DNA from: Prorocentrum cordatum
Taxonomy: Eukaryota > Sar > Dinophyceae > Prorocentrales > Prorocentraceae
Assembly: GCA_963575745.1 (NCBI GenBank)
Contig: CAUYUJ010011259.1
Span: 5,518 to 36,615 of the forward strand
Reading direction: 5' to 3'
Length of the DNA stretch: 31,098 bases
Under the pieces are notes generated by a model. That model had not been told where the DNA came from. It worked only from the letters and a program-made list of their open reading frames with translations, and did not search any database. The translations under genes and the position numbers were made by a program. Below, piece after piece: positions 9,088 to 16,552 of the stretch. How positions within the stretch are numbered: the stretch's first letter is position 1; the number at the start of each line of letters is the position of its first letter.

Positions 9088-9224
9088 CGGGTCGGGCGTC
9101 CTCCTACAGAAAAAAAATACACAGAAAAACAAAACATATTCAAGAATGGTAAAAAAATCGTCCCCAGACTATTGTTTGACTCTTTTTTGGGAATATTCCT
9201 CCAGTAGAGGGACCCGCCCGACGT
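9088..9224 (+). mobile_element. MITE-like element, copy 4, with 7-bp flanking direct repeat
   Basis: The left end is GTCGGGCGTCCTCCTACAG (9,091-9,109) and the right end CAGTAGAGGGACCCGCCCGA (9,202-9,221). The interior is A-rich and carries AATCGTCCCCAGACTATTG and GAATATTCCTCC, both shared with copies 1 and 5. ACGCTAA occurs just outside each end (9,078-9,084 and 9,226-9,232) and may be a target-site duplication, although CGACGCTAA-type words are locally common. Confidence 0.8.
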
Positions 9225-9300
9225 AACGCTAATAGACGCCACATCGACGCCGAATCGACGAACGTCGACGCTAGTCGACATCGTACACGTCTGTCTGAAG
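9225..9300. repeat. CGACGCTAATCGACG-type repeat, block 1
   Basis: Units such as ACATCGACGC, AATCGACGAACG and GTCGACGCTAGTCGAC repeat irregularly. A second block with the same units lies at 9,460-9,600. Confidence 0.7.
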
Positions 9301-9309
9301 AAGTTCCTA

Positions 9310-9440
9310 AAAGCATGAAGCAGGAAGGCGGATAAAGTAGATTGGGTTCAGGCCCTCTCAGGGAGTAACAGAACACAGCAGAAGCAGATCGATCCTTGAA
9401 GTAGGAAAGCGCTTGAAGTAGATTGGGATCTGGGAACCCA
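9310..9440 (+). repeat. Two diverged direct copies, 84-bp spacing
   Basis: ATGAAGCAGGAAGGCG followed by TAAAGTAGATTGGG (from about 9,314) is repeated as TTGAAGTAGGAAAGCG followed by TGAAGTAGATTGGG (from about 9,398). Between them lies sequence without coding signal. Confidence 0.65.
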
Positions 9441-9459
9441 GAAAGACCTACTTTCACAA

Positions 9460-9600
9460 CCGGCGTGTACTGATGCCGCTAAACGACGCTGATCGACGAC
9501 ACATCAACGCCACATCGACGCTAATCGACGCTACATCGACGAACCCCGACGCTAAATGACGGCGCTTCATTGTCGATGACCGCACGCTGACCGACGCGAG
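9460..9600. repeat. CGACGCTAATCGACG-type repeat, block 2
   Basis: CGACGCTAATCGACGCTACA and variants (GATCGACGACACATC, ACATCGACGAACCCC) tandemly repeat, ending near GACCGACGCGAG. Same family as 9,225-9,300. Confidence 0.7.
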
Positions 9601-9639
9601 TGCACCCCAGAGGCGGACTCCCGAGGGTGCACAAGGCTC

Positions 9640-9870
9640 CCATGAGCTGCTGCCGAAGCCCGCTTCTGGTGACCCCCCCTCGTGGTGAAACCAACGGGCA
9701 CCGATACCGCAACTCCCAGGACCCCTCCCAGGGGTGCGTTCTGACCACGAACTGCGGGGCGGTTCCAGCGGTGGCGACGAGGGCACCCCAGGAGGCACGA
9801 CAGGCGAGAACGAGGGAGGGGCAGCGGTGTCAGTGCCTCTTCCTCCTCGGACCCCGACCTTGCGCCCGGC
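9640..9870 (+). repeat. Diverged direct repeat flanking the AT-rich island, left copy
   Basis: CCCATGAGCTGCTGC, GTGCGTTCTGACCACGA, GTGGCGACGAGGGC, GCAGCGGTGTCAGTGCCTC and TCGGACCCCGACC match the right copy (10,165-10,310) in the same order and orientation. The left copy is longer, so an indel separates them. Confidence 0.55.
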
Positions 9871-9989
9871 CCATGCATCCCCCCGATCGTCCGCCTCCTG
9901 GGGCAGCCAACAAAAACGTACAGTGCCATTTTTGTATACATGCTCCGCGTGCGGTCCATGTATTACAAATGCAAGGGTCTAGCATTAGA

Positions 9990-10160
9990 AGCAAAAATGA
10001 GTTCATGCACACATTTATTCATACATTATTTGTGTATTGTTTTAACATTCTCTACATTATAAAATCATATTTAAAATCCGATTACGTAATTGATCGTATA
10101 ATTTATTCATAAAATTGTAGCTCAAATCCTTTATGTTGAAACATTCTATGTATTGAAAGA
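9990..10160. other. AT-rich island
   Basis: This stretch is strongly AT-rich inside otherwise GC-rich DNA, with words such as CATTTATTCATACATTATTT, ATAAAATCATATTTAAAATC and TAATTTATTCATAAAATTG. One plus-strand frame is open to a stop at 10,110-10,112 (end FNILYIIKSYLKSDYVIDR-like) but I recognise no protein. It could be an inserted organellar fragment, an AT-rich mobile element or a regulatory or matrix region. Confidence 0.7.
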
Positions 10161-10164
10161 TGCC

Positions 10165-10310
10165 CTGTGCCCATGCAGCTGCTCCATGGACCTCTCCGGG
10201 TGATGCGCTCTGACCAGGACTTGTCGAGGAGGACCCGGGCGTGGCGGCGAGGGCTCTCCGGGACGCGCAGCAGTGTCGACACCTCCTCCCGCTCTGACCT
10301 CGGGCCCTCC
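10165..10310 (+). repeat. Diverged direct repeat flanking the AT-rich island, right copy
   Basis: CCCATGCAGCTGCTCC, ATGCGCTCTGACCAGGAC, GTGGCGGCGAGGGC, GCAGCAGTGTCGACACCTCC and TCTGACCTCGGGCCC correspond in order to the left copy at 9,640-9,870. A weaker echo (CCTGACCTCGGGCC) also precedes the CT tract near 8,153. Confidence 0.55.
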
Positions 10311-10592
10311 TTCTACATCCCCCTCCTCCTTCTCCTTCTCTTGCTCCTCCTCCTCCAACCTACCTCCTCCAACCTACAAATTACCCTCCTCTTTCCTCTA
10401 CCTCCTCCTCCTCCTCCCTCCTCCTCCTCATCCTCCTCCTGCCTCCTCCTCCTCCTCCTCCTCCTCCTCCCCCTCCTCCTACCTCCCCCTCCCCCTCCTC
10501 CTCCTCCCCAAAGTGCCAAACCTCCTACCCTCCTCCGCCTCCTTCTCCTCCTCCTTCTCCTCCTCCTCCTCCTCCTCGCCTCCTCGTCCTGC
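10311..10592. repeat. (CTC)n pyrimidine-rich tract
   Basis: About 280 bases of C and T, mostly CTCCTCCTC with AACCTACCTCC and CCTACAAATTACC interruptions. Frames give poly-Leu, poly-Ser/Pro or poly-Arg/Glu and are not genes. Confidence 0.9.
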
Positions 10593-10914
10593 CCTTTACA
10601 TCCAGAAACCCCTGGCGGTGCTGCTCCCCTCGGCGACTCCCCCCAAAAGGGGTGCGGCTTGGCTGTCATTTGAGGGGTATCTTCTATAGGGAGGTACACG
10701 CACAACGCTGGCATGGACTTTAAAACGCCTAAAAATATTTCGGCGCTGGAGCCGAGTGGAGGGGGAACCGATAGAAATGCGCCCTCGGCGGGGCATGGAT
10801 GGGGGTTACAGCGAGAGGAACAATGCTGGCAGGGAGAAGGGCGAAGGGGGTGAGGAAGGCGACCCACGCTGATGTCACCGATGCCAAAACGCCGCGCTCG
10901 CTGTCCTGTTTCCC
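10593..10914. other. Unassigned spacer
   Basis: Ordinary GC-rich sequence with a small AT patch at about 10,720-10,742. No gene, RNA or repeat is supported. Confidence 0.35.
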
Positions 10915-11400
10915 CCTCGCCACCCCCGCCCTCCCCCCGCATCAACCTGCATCCTTCTTTCGGTTTCCCAATTTCACATTGACCCATCCCCCCCGCCCTC
11001 CCCCGCTCGCCATCCCTCCGCCTTCCACGTTCAATGTGTTCCTCCCTCCTTCACCGCCCCCATTCAACCCCGCCCCACCCACCCCTCCTCCCACCCCACC
11101 CCTCCCGAACAACATGTCCTCCGCCTCTGCCCCCGCCCCTCGCGGCGCCCCCTCCCGCCCCCCTACGCCGCCGCCACGTTTCATTCCGCCCTCCACGTTT
11201 CACAATCCAGTTTCGTTCACCCCCTGCCCTCTCCTACCTCGCCCCCTTCCCCGCGCCATGTGCCCATTGTGGCAATTTCCAATTTTCCACACTGCCTCCT
11301 GGAACCCTTGCTTTCCCCCCGCACATCTCAATCCCCCCGCCTTCCGTCCTTCGTGATTTGCCAACATCCCTGTCGCACTTCCATGTGATCCCTCCCGTAT
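10915..11400. repeat. C-rich pyrimidine tract with CCACGTTTCA motifs
   Basis: The plus strand is C-dominated with few G. Short words such as CCGCCTTCCACGTTCA, CCGCCACGTTTCATTCCG and CCGCCCTCCACGTTTCA recur near 11,020, 11,170 and 11,190. Pro/Ser-rich translations reflect composition only. The tract resembles the pyrimidine-rich 3' portions of introns seen in the right half of the window, but no exon follows that I can identify. Confidence 0.5.
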
Positions 11401-11949
11401 CCCGAATTTCTTCGGCGCGCTCCGCTTCCCCCTGGTGCCGCTGGCGACCGCCTGCCCAACGGGTCAGTCTGAAGCAGGGCCAAAACCACATTTCAAGCCA
11501 ACCACTTGCTTCTAGACAAGATCGACGAAACAGCGCCCCATCTACGTCTACGCGCAAGGCCGCAACCACAAGTCGACACAGACACCTGTCTATAGACATA
11601 AGCGAAAACCAGACGCACCCCATCTCATGTCTACACCGACAATCGTAAACACAAGAGAACAGGTAATGTCTACCACCCCGAGACGCGTAGACATAAGGCA
11701 CGACTTAGTGTCGAAGAGAAACAATCTCGGTTGACGTAGCGCCAATTCTAATGTCAACCGGAAACGAAATATACATTAATTCCGGGCACCCCACAAACCG
11801 CAAATGCCGTTGACATGGCGAGGCCCGTGTCGTCACGGCCATAATGTCTACCATTGTTGCGCGTTTCGAGATCGTTGGGTATCATCGTATTACCCTCGAC
11901 AAATGCGAAATCGTCAGCAGTCGGCTCCCTCGGCGCGATTCGTGCGAAC
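11401..11949. repeat. Region with scattered ATGTCTAC / GTAGACAT words
   Basis: ATGTCTAC occurs at 11,628, 11,666, 11,844 and, further on, 12,677; its complement GTAGACAT at 11,687, with near matches around 11,560-11,605 (CCTGTCTATAGACATAAG). Words occur in both orientations within about 130 bases. No coding frame is protein-like. Confidence 0.4.
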
Positions 11950-12330
11950 GGTGCGCCGAAATGGGCGCACAGACGAATTGCGGACCCCTCCGATGGGGCT
12001 GTAGATGGACCTTTCCAAAGGGCGCGGTGCACGTCGCTAACGCGCCGCAATGGGCGCAGCGCCGCCGTGCGAATTCCCCCTCGCGGCCCATCGATGGATC
12101 GCCTAGTCGGGTGCGATACGCTTCATGGGCGCGGCGATACGGGCGCGCATCCAGCGCGCGAGTTCTTCCGAAGGGGCAAGGGGCGCCCATGCTGGGGCAT
12201 TGTCCGCGGGGCGGGCGCGCCGAAAACAACACGTTGGCGTCGAGCGACCCACAGGGGCCACGCTGGGAGCTCCTCATGGGCGCGCGATCCGCGCAAGGAG
12301 GCGCCGAAATGGGCGCGGCGGCAGCAATGG
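11950..12330 (+). repeat. Diverged tandem repeats around CGCCGAAATGGGCGC
   Basis: GCGCCGAAATGGGCGC at about 11,956 recurs as GCGCCGCAATGGGCGC (about 12,045), TTCATGGGCGCGGCG (about 12,122) and GCGCCGAAATGGGCGC (about 12,301). Between the first two, the following text (AATTGCGGACCCC, GATGGGGCTGTAGATGGACC) parallels (AATTCCCCCTCGCGG, CATCGATGGATCG). This looks like an eroded tandem array of roughly 80-90 bp units rather than a gene. Confidence 0.5.
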
Positions 12331-12763
12331 CGGAAGGAGACATGGGGGGGCGAAAGGACTAGGAGGGACCGCGCGGCGCAGCGGAGAGAACACGAGAATC
12401 CAACACGCGAGAAAATGAAAGTAACACGGGCGGCAATATGGCGAGGAAGCGGGACGCAGGGCAAGAGAGGCGGAGACGCGAGGAACAGCGGAGAGGAAGC
12501 CCCACCCCACAAAAAAAGGGTTACACATAACGCATAACAGTACCCCAACACTGAAGGAAATTCCAAAACCGCCCGCCTTTGAGGTCGCACCGGCAGCAGA
12601 CCCGCACTCTCGCGGCGTCAGCGCAGCACCGCAGCTTATCAGCCCCAGACGACATGGATATTCTCAACGGCGCCTTATGTCTACACTGGCTTCTGGCTCT
12701 ATAGAAATAACCTTGAGCAACGCCCAGCTGACTGCCAAGGTGCGGCTAGCATAATTGGGGTGT
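12331..12763. other. Unassigned spacer
   Basis: Mixed sequence with an A-run at 12,512-12,518 and one further ATGTCTAC word at 12,677. Arg-rich frames lack any domain. No gene is seen. Confidence 0.35.
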
Positions 12764-12878
12764 GGTCTGTTGCCACGCGCGCCTTCGGGGGGCGGGCGAG
12801 GGGACCTCGACAGAGTTCAGGGTGCGGTTTGCAACGCGCGCCTCGAGGGGCGGTCGAGAGTGGACCTCGACAGAGCTC
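12764..12878 (+). repeat. Two-copy tandem repeat, about 58 bp
   Basis: GGTCTGTTGCCACGCGCGCC...GGACCTCGACAGAGTTC (12,764-12,819) is followed by GGTTTGCAACGCGCGCC...GGACCTCGACAGAGCTC (12,823-12,877). The copies differ by small indels and substitutions. Confidence 0.75.
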
Positions 12879-12891
12879 TCCGCCGCGCCCC

Positions 12892-13080
12892 TAAGAAAAA
12901 GCGCCATGAACATAATATGTTGGCGCTCCGCGCGGATTTCTTGGATCTGCGCTGGGCACCCCTCCCTTGCGCGCGGAGCGCGCCAGGCGGCGCCGGAAGC
13001 GCCGCCGGGGGGGGGCCCAGCGCGGATCCAAGAAATCCGCGCGGAGCACCAAAAGTTTATGCTTATGGCGTTTCTTCTTC
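12892..13080. mobile_element. Long inverted repeat element, arms about 65 bp
   Basis: The core arms, 12,922-12,957 and 13,015-13,050, are 36 bases each and complementary at 34 positions (key words GCTCCGCGCGGATTTCTTGG and GCGCTGGGC). The match continues outward less perfectly: AAGAAAAAGCGCCATGAACA on the left against TGCTTATGGCGTTTCTTCTT on the right. The loop holds a further stem, GGCGGCGC/GCGCCGCC around CGGAA. Because the arms mirror each other, both strands translate to nearly the same peptide, which marks those frames as artefacts. It fits a fold-back (MITE-like) element or a long hairpin RNA. Confidence 0.8.
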
Positions 13081-13094
13081 GATGTTCCCCATAA

Positions 13095-13515
13095 CGAAGC
13101 CCCAGCGACGCAGATCGCCAGCCTCACCCCAGCGTGCCCACACACACCGCTCTGTGAACGTCGACGCATAGCTTACGGAGCTGACGTGTGGACTAGGGAA
13201 TGCAACTGGTGCGCGCCGCGCGAGGCCTCCAGGAATTCTTCTTATTGCACCGGCCTTGCAGACGTGCTGCAGCGGAGTGAATTTGCCCGCAACGGCGAGC
13301 GAAAAACGAAGTGAATTTCCCGTGGACTCGTTTTGGTCCCCACTCCTGGCCCCAAGAAATCCGCACGAAATTGACCTCGGCATCTGGAGCGAAACTACCC
13401 AGGACTCTCCGGGCCCACCCTATCGTTTTCCGAACGACATCCGCTCTGCGATGTTGGCGCCACGAGAAGTCCCAGCGACGCAGATCGCCAGCCTCAGCCT
13501 GGCGTGGCCACACCG
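13095..13515 (+). repeat. Short direct repeat pair, about 370 bp apart
   Basis: CCCAGCGACGCAGATCGCCA then GCCTCA (from 13,100) is repeated exactly from about 13,471, with related flanks: CCCCAGCGTGCCCACA against GCCTGGCGTGGCCACA. Sequence between them has no protein-like frame; a segment at 13,353-13,362 (CAAGAAATCC) echoes the arm of the preceding inverted repeat. Confidence 0.6.
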
Positions 13516-13601
13516 CTTGGTAGAGTCGCCGGTCCTCCCGCGGGCCTCGGGCCTCCGCCGGCCCGCTTGCAGCGCCGCGCAGGGCGAGGCGGGGCGAGGC
13601 T

Positions 13602-13762
13602 TGGGTCGGGCGTGTCCTCCTACAGGCGAGTTGGGGGAGAAAATTCGAAAAGTGCAAACAGATGATTGAAAATAGTCGTACACAGAATCAAGCAATCGTC
13701 CCCAGACTATTCGGTTGACGACTCTTGACTACCTCCTCCTGTAGAGGGACACGCCCGACTTG
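13602..13762 (+). mobile_element. MITE-like element, copy 5 (best preserved)
   Basis: The left end is TCGGGCGTGTCCTCCTACAG (13,606-13,625) and the right end CTGTAGAGGGACACGCCCGA (13,739-13,758), near-perfect inverted repeats. The A-rich interior contains CAATCGTCCCCAGACTATT, shared with copies 1 and 4. The 17-mer GGCGAGGCGGGGCGAGG lies on both sides (13,583-13,599 and 13,764-13,780). This could be a target-site duplication, unusually long for a DNA transposon, or a local repeat that the element split. Confidence 0.85.
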
Positions 13763-13805
13763 AGGCGAGGCGGGGCGAGGGTCTTCTTCCTTCCAGATCA
13801 CCCCT

Positions 13806-13997
13806 GTGCAGGGCGAAGAAGACCTTACGCTAAAAAACGGCTTTGACTCCAGCGTCTGCTTCAACAGCAGTCCAAGTCCAGGGACACGAGAGTTCTACGA
13901 TCAGAGAAGCTCCAAGAGAAAAGGTACAGGGTCCAGGCGAGATTCTTGGTTTTCTTCCACCAGATTCGGAGACCATGGAAGTTGTTGCTTGTTCTAA
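13806..13997 (+). CDS. Small ORF of unknown meaning (63 aa)
   Basis: An ATG-initiated frame at 13,806 stops at 13,995-13,997. Its translation is not repetitive: it includes EEDLTLKNGFDSSVCFNSSP and GTREFYDQRSSKRKGTGSRR and ends DHGSCCLF. Composition is less GC-biased than neighbours. No splice or promoter evidence supports it, and a frame this size can occur by chance in such sequence. It lies between a MITE-like element and a minisatellite. Confidence 0.15.
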   Translation: MQGEEDLTLKNGFDSSVCFNSSPSPGTREFYDQRSSKRKGTGSRRDSWFSSTRFGDHGSCCLF

Positions 13998-14073
13998 AAA
14001 TCTCTGATGAGTGCAGGGTCCTCTTTCGCAAAGGTCCTCTCTAAGGGTCTTACCGAAGGGATCGCCTGCAGTG

Positions 14074-14340
14074 GGGAGCGCCTGGGCAGCGCCGGGGAGC
14101 GCCGGGGAGCGCCTGGGAGCGCTTGGGAGCGCCTGAGGAGCGCCTGAGGAGCGCCTGGGAGCGCCTTGGAAGCGCCTGGAAGCGCCTGGGAGCGCTTGGG
14201 GAGCGCCCGGGAGCGCCGGGGAGCACCTCGGAGCGCCTGGGAGCGCCTTGGAAGCGCCTGAGGAGCGCTTGGGAAGCCTGGGAGCGCCTGGGAAGCGCCA
14301 GGGAGCCCCTGGGAAGCGCCCGGGAGCGGCTGGGAGAGCT
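14074..14340 (+). repeat. Minisatellite, GGGAGCGCCT-type units
   Basis: About 25 irregular units of 9-12 bases around GGGAGCGCCTG, with variants GAGGAGCGCCT and GGAAGCGCCTG. The plus strand stays open throughout with an Arg/Leu/Gly/Ala/Ser repeat translation, which I regard as an artefact. Confidence 0.9.
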
Positions 14341-14365
14341 GGGTCCTCCCTACGTAAGCTGGACC

Positions 14366-14534
14366 GGACTAGGAGGAGGATACATCCCTTCCAGAGCGCT
14401 CCGAAACGCTCTTAGAGCGTCTCGGAGCGCTCCAAGAAGGCCGTGGCGCACGAGACATCCTTCAGAGTCGCCGGATCTCAGAGATCCTCCATCGATCCTC
14501 ACCTGATGTTATCCTCCTCCTGACCTCGTCTTAC
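14366..14534 (-). repeat. Dispersed repeat B, copy 2 (inverted)
   Basis: On the minus strand this reproduces the order seen at 7,609-7,775, including AGGATGTCTCG, GCGCC and the GAGCG...CGCTC palindromic core (14,393-14,441), here imperfect. It directly follows the minisatellite; the GAGCGC word of that minisatellite may derive from this core. Confidence 0.7.
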
Positions 14535-15044
14535 TAATCATGAGCAATAGAAGGGCCCCTAACACTTAGGGAGGGGACCTAAGTTAGGAGGGCCAACAAC
14601 AGTAGGAATACGATGTCAACTCTTCAGATATACCACGCTAAAACCGCCCAGATCTATTATCCCGAATGCAAAGACGGGGACCTAAGTGAGGCCACGTCTT
14701 CACTATGTATGTTATCAGTGGTGAGGGTTCTTCTGTTCTCGATGAACTGAGGCTCCTACCTGGTGGGGGGGAAGGCCTCGCCGAAGCCGAGCTCCGCCGG
14801 GTGGAAGTCGCCCTGGCGGGCGGGCGGCTGGACCGGGGCCAAGAGCGGCGCCGAAGGCGGCCGCGGTGACGACGACGGCAGCGGCGAGGGGAGAGTGGCA
14901 TAAGAACGCTGTGCTCCACACAGCCCCCAAGCGCAGAGTCCAGAGTCCAGAGTAAAGAGTTCTCCTCTTCTTTTTTAGCGTTGATAGGACCTGAAGAACA
15001 AGCCTGTGGCGCCAAAAGAACCTGAAGATTCCAGAGTCCTCCTG
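14535..15044. other. Unassigned spacer
   Basis: AT-moderate sequence (14,535-14,750) followed by GC-rich sequence. A small triplicate GAGTCCAGAGTCCAGAGTA lies near 14,936-14,955. No gene is supported. Confidence 0.35.
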
Positions 15045-15230
15045 ATTCTCCTTCTCCTCCTCCTTCTCCTCCTCCTCCTCCTTCTCCTCCTCCTTCTCCT
15101 CCGCCTCGTCCTCCTCCTTCTCCTCCTCCTCCTCCTCCTCCTCCTCTTCCACCTCCTCTTCCTCCTCCTCCTCCTCCTTCTGCTCTGCTTGTCTCTCTCT
15201 CTCTCTCTCTCTTTCTCCCTCTCTCTCAGG
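15045..15230. repeat. (CTC)n then (CT)n tract
   Basis: CTC/TTC triplets to about 15,190, then CT dinucleotides (15,193-15,228). Poly-Leu or poly-Glu frames are artefacts. Confidence 0.9.
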
Positions 15231-15357
15231 GATGACCAGCATGCCAGCGGCAGCCACAGAAGCAGGCGCGGGGCCCCTCCGCGGGCGGCCCCGCGGGTCC
15301 TCGAGTCTCTGGGCCGGGCCCCGGAGCCCTGTGCGCGGCCTTCGGGATCACGGGGCC

Positions 15358-15475
15358 CTCCTCCTCCTCCTCCTCCTCCTCCTCCTCCTCCTTCTCCTTC
15401 GCCTCCTCGGCCTCATCCTCCTCTGCCTCTTCCTCCTCCTCGTGCTCCTCCTCCTCCTCCTCCCTTCCCTCAGAT
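15358..15475. repeat. (CTC)n tract
   Basis: CTCCTCCTC repeat with TTCGCC and CTGCC interruptions, ending where dispersed repeat C begins. Confidence 0.9.
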
Positions 15476-15840
15476 CCTGGCGCTGCAACTTTTTCGCCAC
15501 GGGCGTTCTCGCCGGGCTTCGGACCCTGGAACCCTCACAGATCGATCTGGCTTGAAAAATGATACAAAAATCGGGGATCGACTGACCTTGGTCAATCCAG
15601 ACCCGGGTGAGTCAGGCTGTGCAGGGCCCGGCAAAATCCTGCAGGATCCTGCGCCCAAGACTGGGTCAGTGCAACCCTGGCCCTGCAGGATCCTGCAAGA
15701 TCTGGCGCTTTGGCTGACCCCCGTTTGCATTGACCCCCGTCGCAAGGCTCCCGAAGAAGGATGAGGTGTAGGGCTCGGGACGATATGGTTTTCGATGTTG
15801 CAATTTTTCGCTACGTCGGATTACGAGGGAAGACCACGGG
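15476..15840 (+). repeat. Dispersed repeat C, copy 2, with internal insertion
   Basis: 15,476-15,560 and 15,775-15,825 match the minus strand of 4,236-4,160 and 4,115-4,075. About 170 extra bases (roughly 15,570-15,765) interrupt this copy. The extra part contains two copies of CTGCAGGATCCTGC (near 15,640 and 15,684), several GGGTCAG/CTGACCC words on opposite strands, and no coding potential, so it may be a small insertion element. Confidence 0.6.
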
Positions 15841-15899
15841 GTCCAGGACGCGTTTCCACCAGGGCCCCTCTCCGCCATACCGCCGGGAAGACGAGGAGC

Positions 15900-15998
15900 C
15901 AGGAGGGGGCGGGTGAGGAGCAGAAGAGAGGAGGGATGATAGGGGGGAGGGGGGGTGAGGAGGAGGAGGAGGAGGAGGAGGAGGAGGAGGAGGAGGAG
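15900..15998. repeat. Purine-rich (GGA)n tract at contig edge
   Basis: GAGGAGGAG repeat running directly into the assembly gap; the break was probably caused by it. Confidence 0.9.
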
Positions 15999-16098
15999 NN
16001 NNNNNNNNNNNNNNNNNNNNNNNNNNNNNNNNNNNNNNNNNNNNNNNNNNNNNNNNNNNNNNNNNNNNNNNNNNNNNNNNNNNNNNNNNNNNNNNNNN
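15999..16098. other. Assembly gap (100 N)
   Basis: Exactly 100 N, the conventional placeholder for a gap of unknown length. True distance between the two halves, and whether they belong together, cannot be told from the sequence. Confidence 0.98.
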
Positions 16099-16552
16099 CT
16101 GTCCCGCGGAAGGGCGAATGGGGGGGCGCGGGGTCGGCCCCCCGGCTGGCCCCGAAACAAAACAGAGGGATGAGGGAAGCAGGAGGGGGATGGAGGATGG
16201 GATGGGGAAGGAATGGGGGGAATCGCACTGGTCACCCCCCCCCCCGGCCGCACTGATGGCCCCAAGCTCGGAGCGACACGGCGGCGCCTACTCCAGATTG
16301 TGCGAACCATCTGATTGGACTGTTGCGCAGTTCCCAACAACTGCGCGCAAACTCGGAGAAGGGGTCGACGGGCCCCGGCTGTAGCCCTCAGTGCGGGCAG
16401 GATGAGGATGACGACGACGGACGATCCTCCCCCCTCCTCCCCCTCTGCTCCTGCTCCCCATTCCTCCTCCTCCTGGGGCCCCCATCACCTGCCATCCCCA
16501 CGTGCCCCCCCCTCGTGTGCCTGGCGGCGTCTGCTCATCCGCCTCCCATGCG

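Noticed and set aside
14715-15764. Poly-Glu/poly-Leu frames
   Set aside because: They are products of the CTC and CT tracts on either strand.
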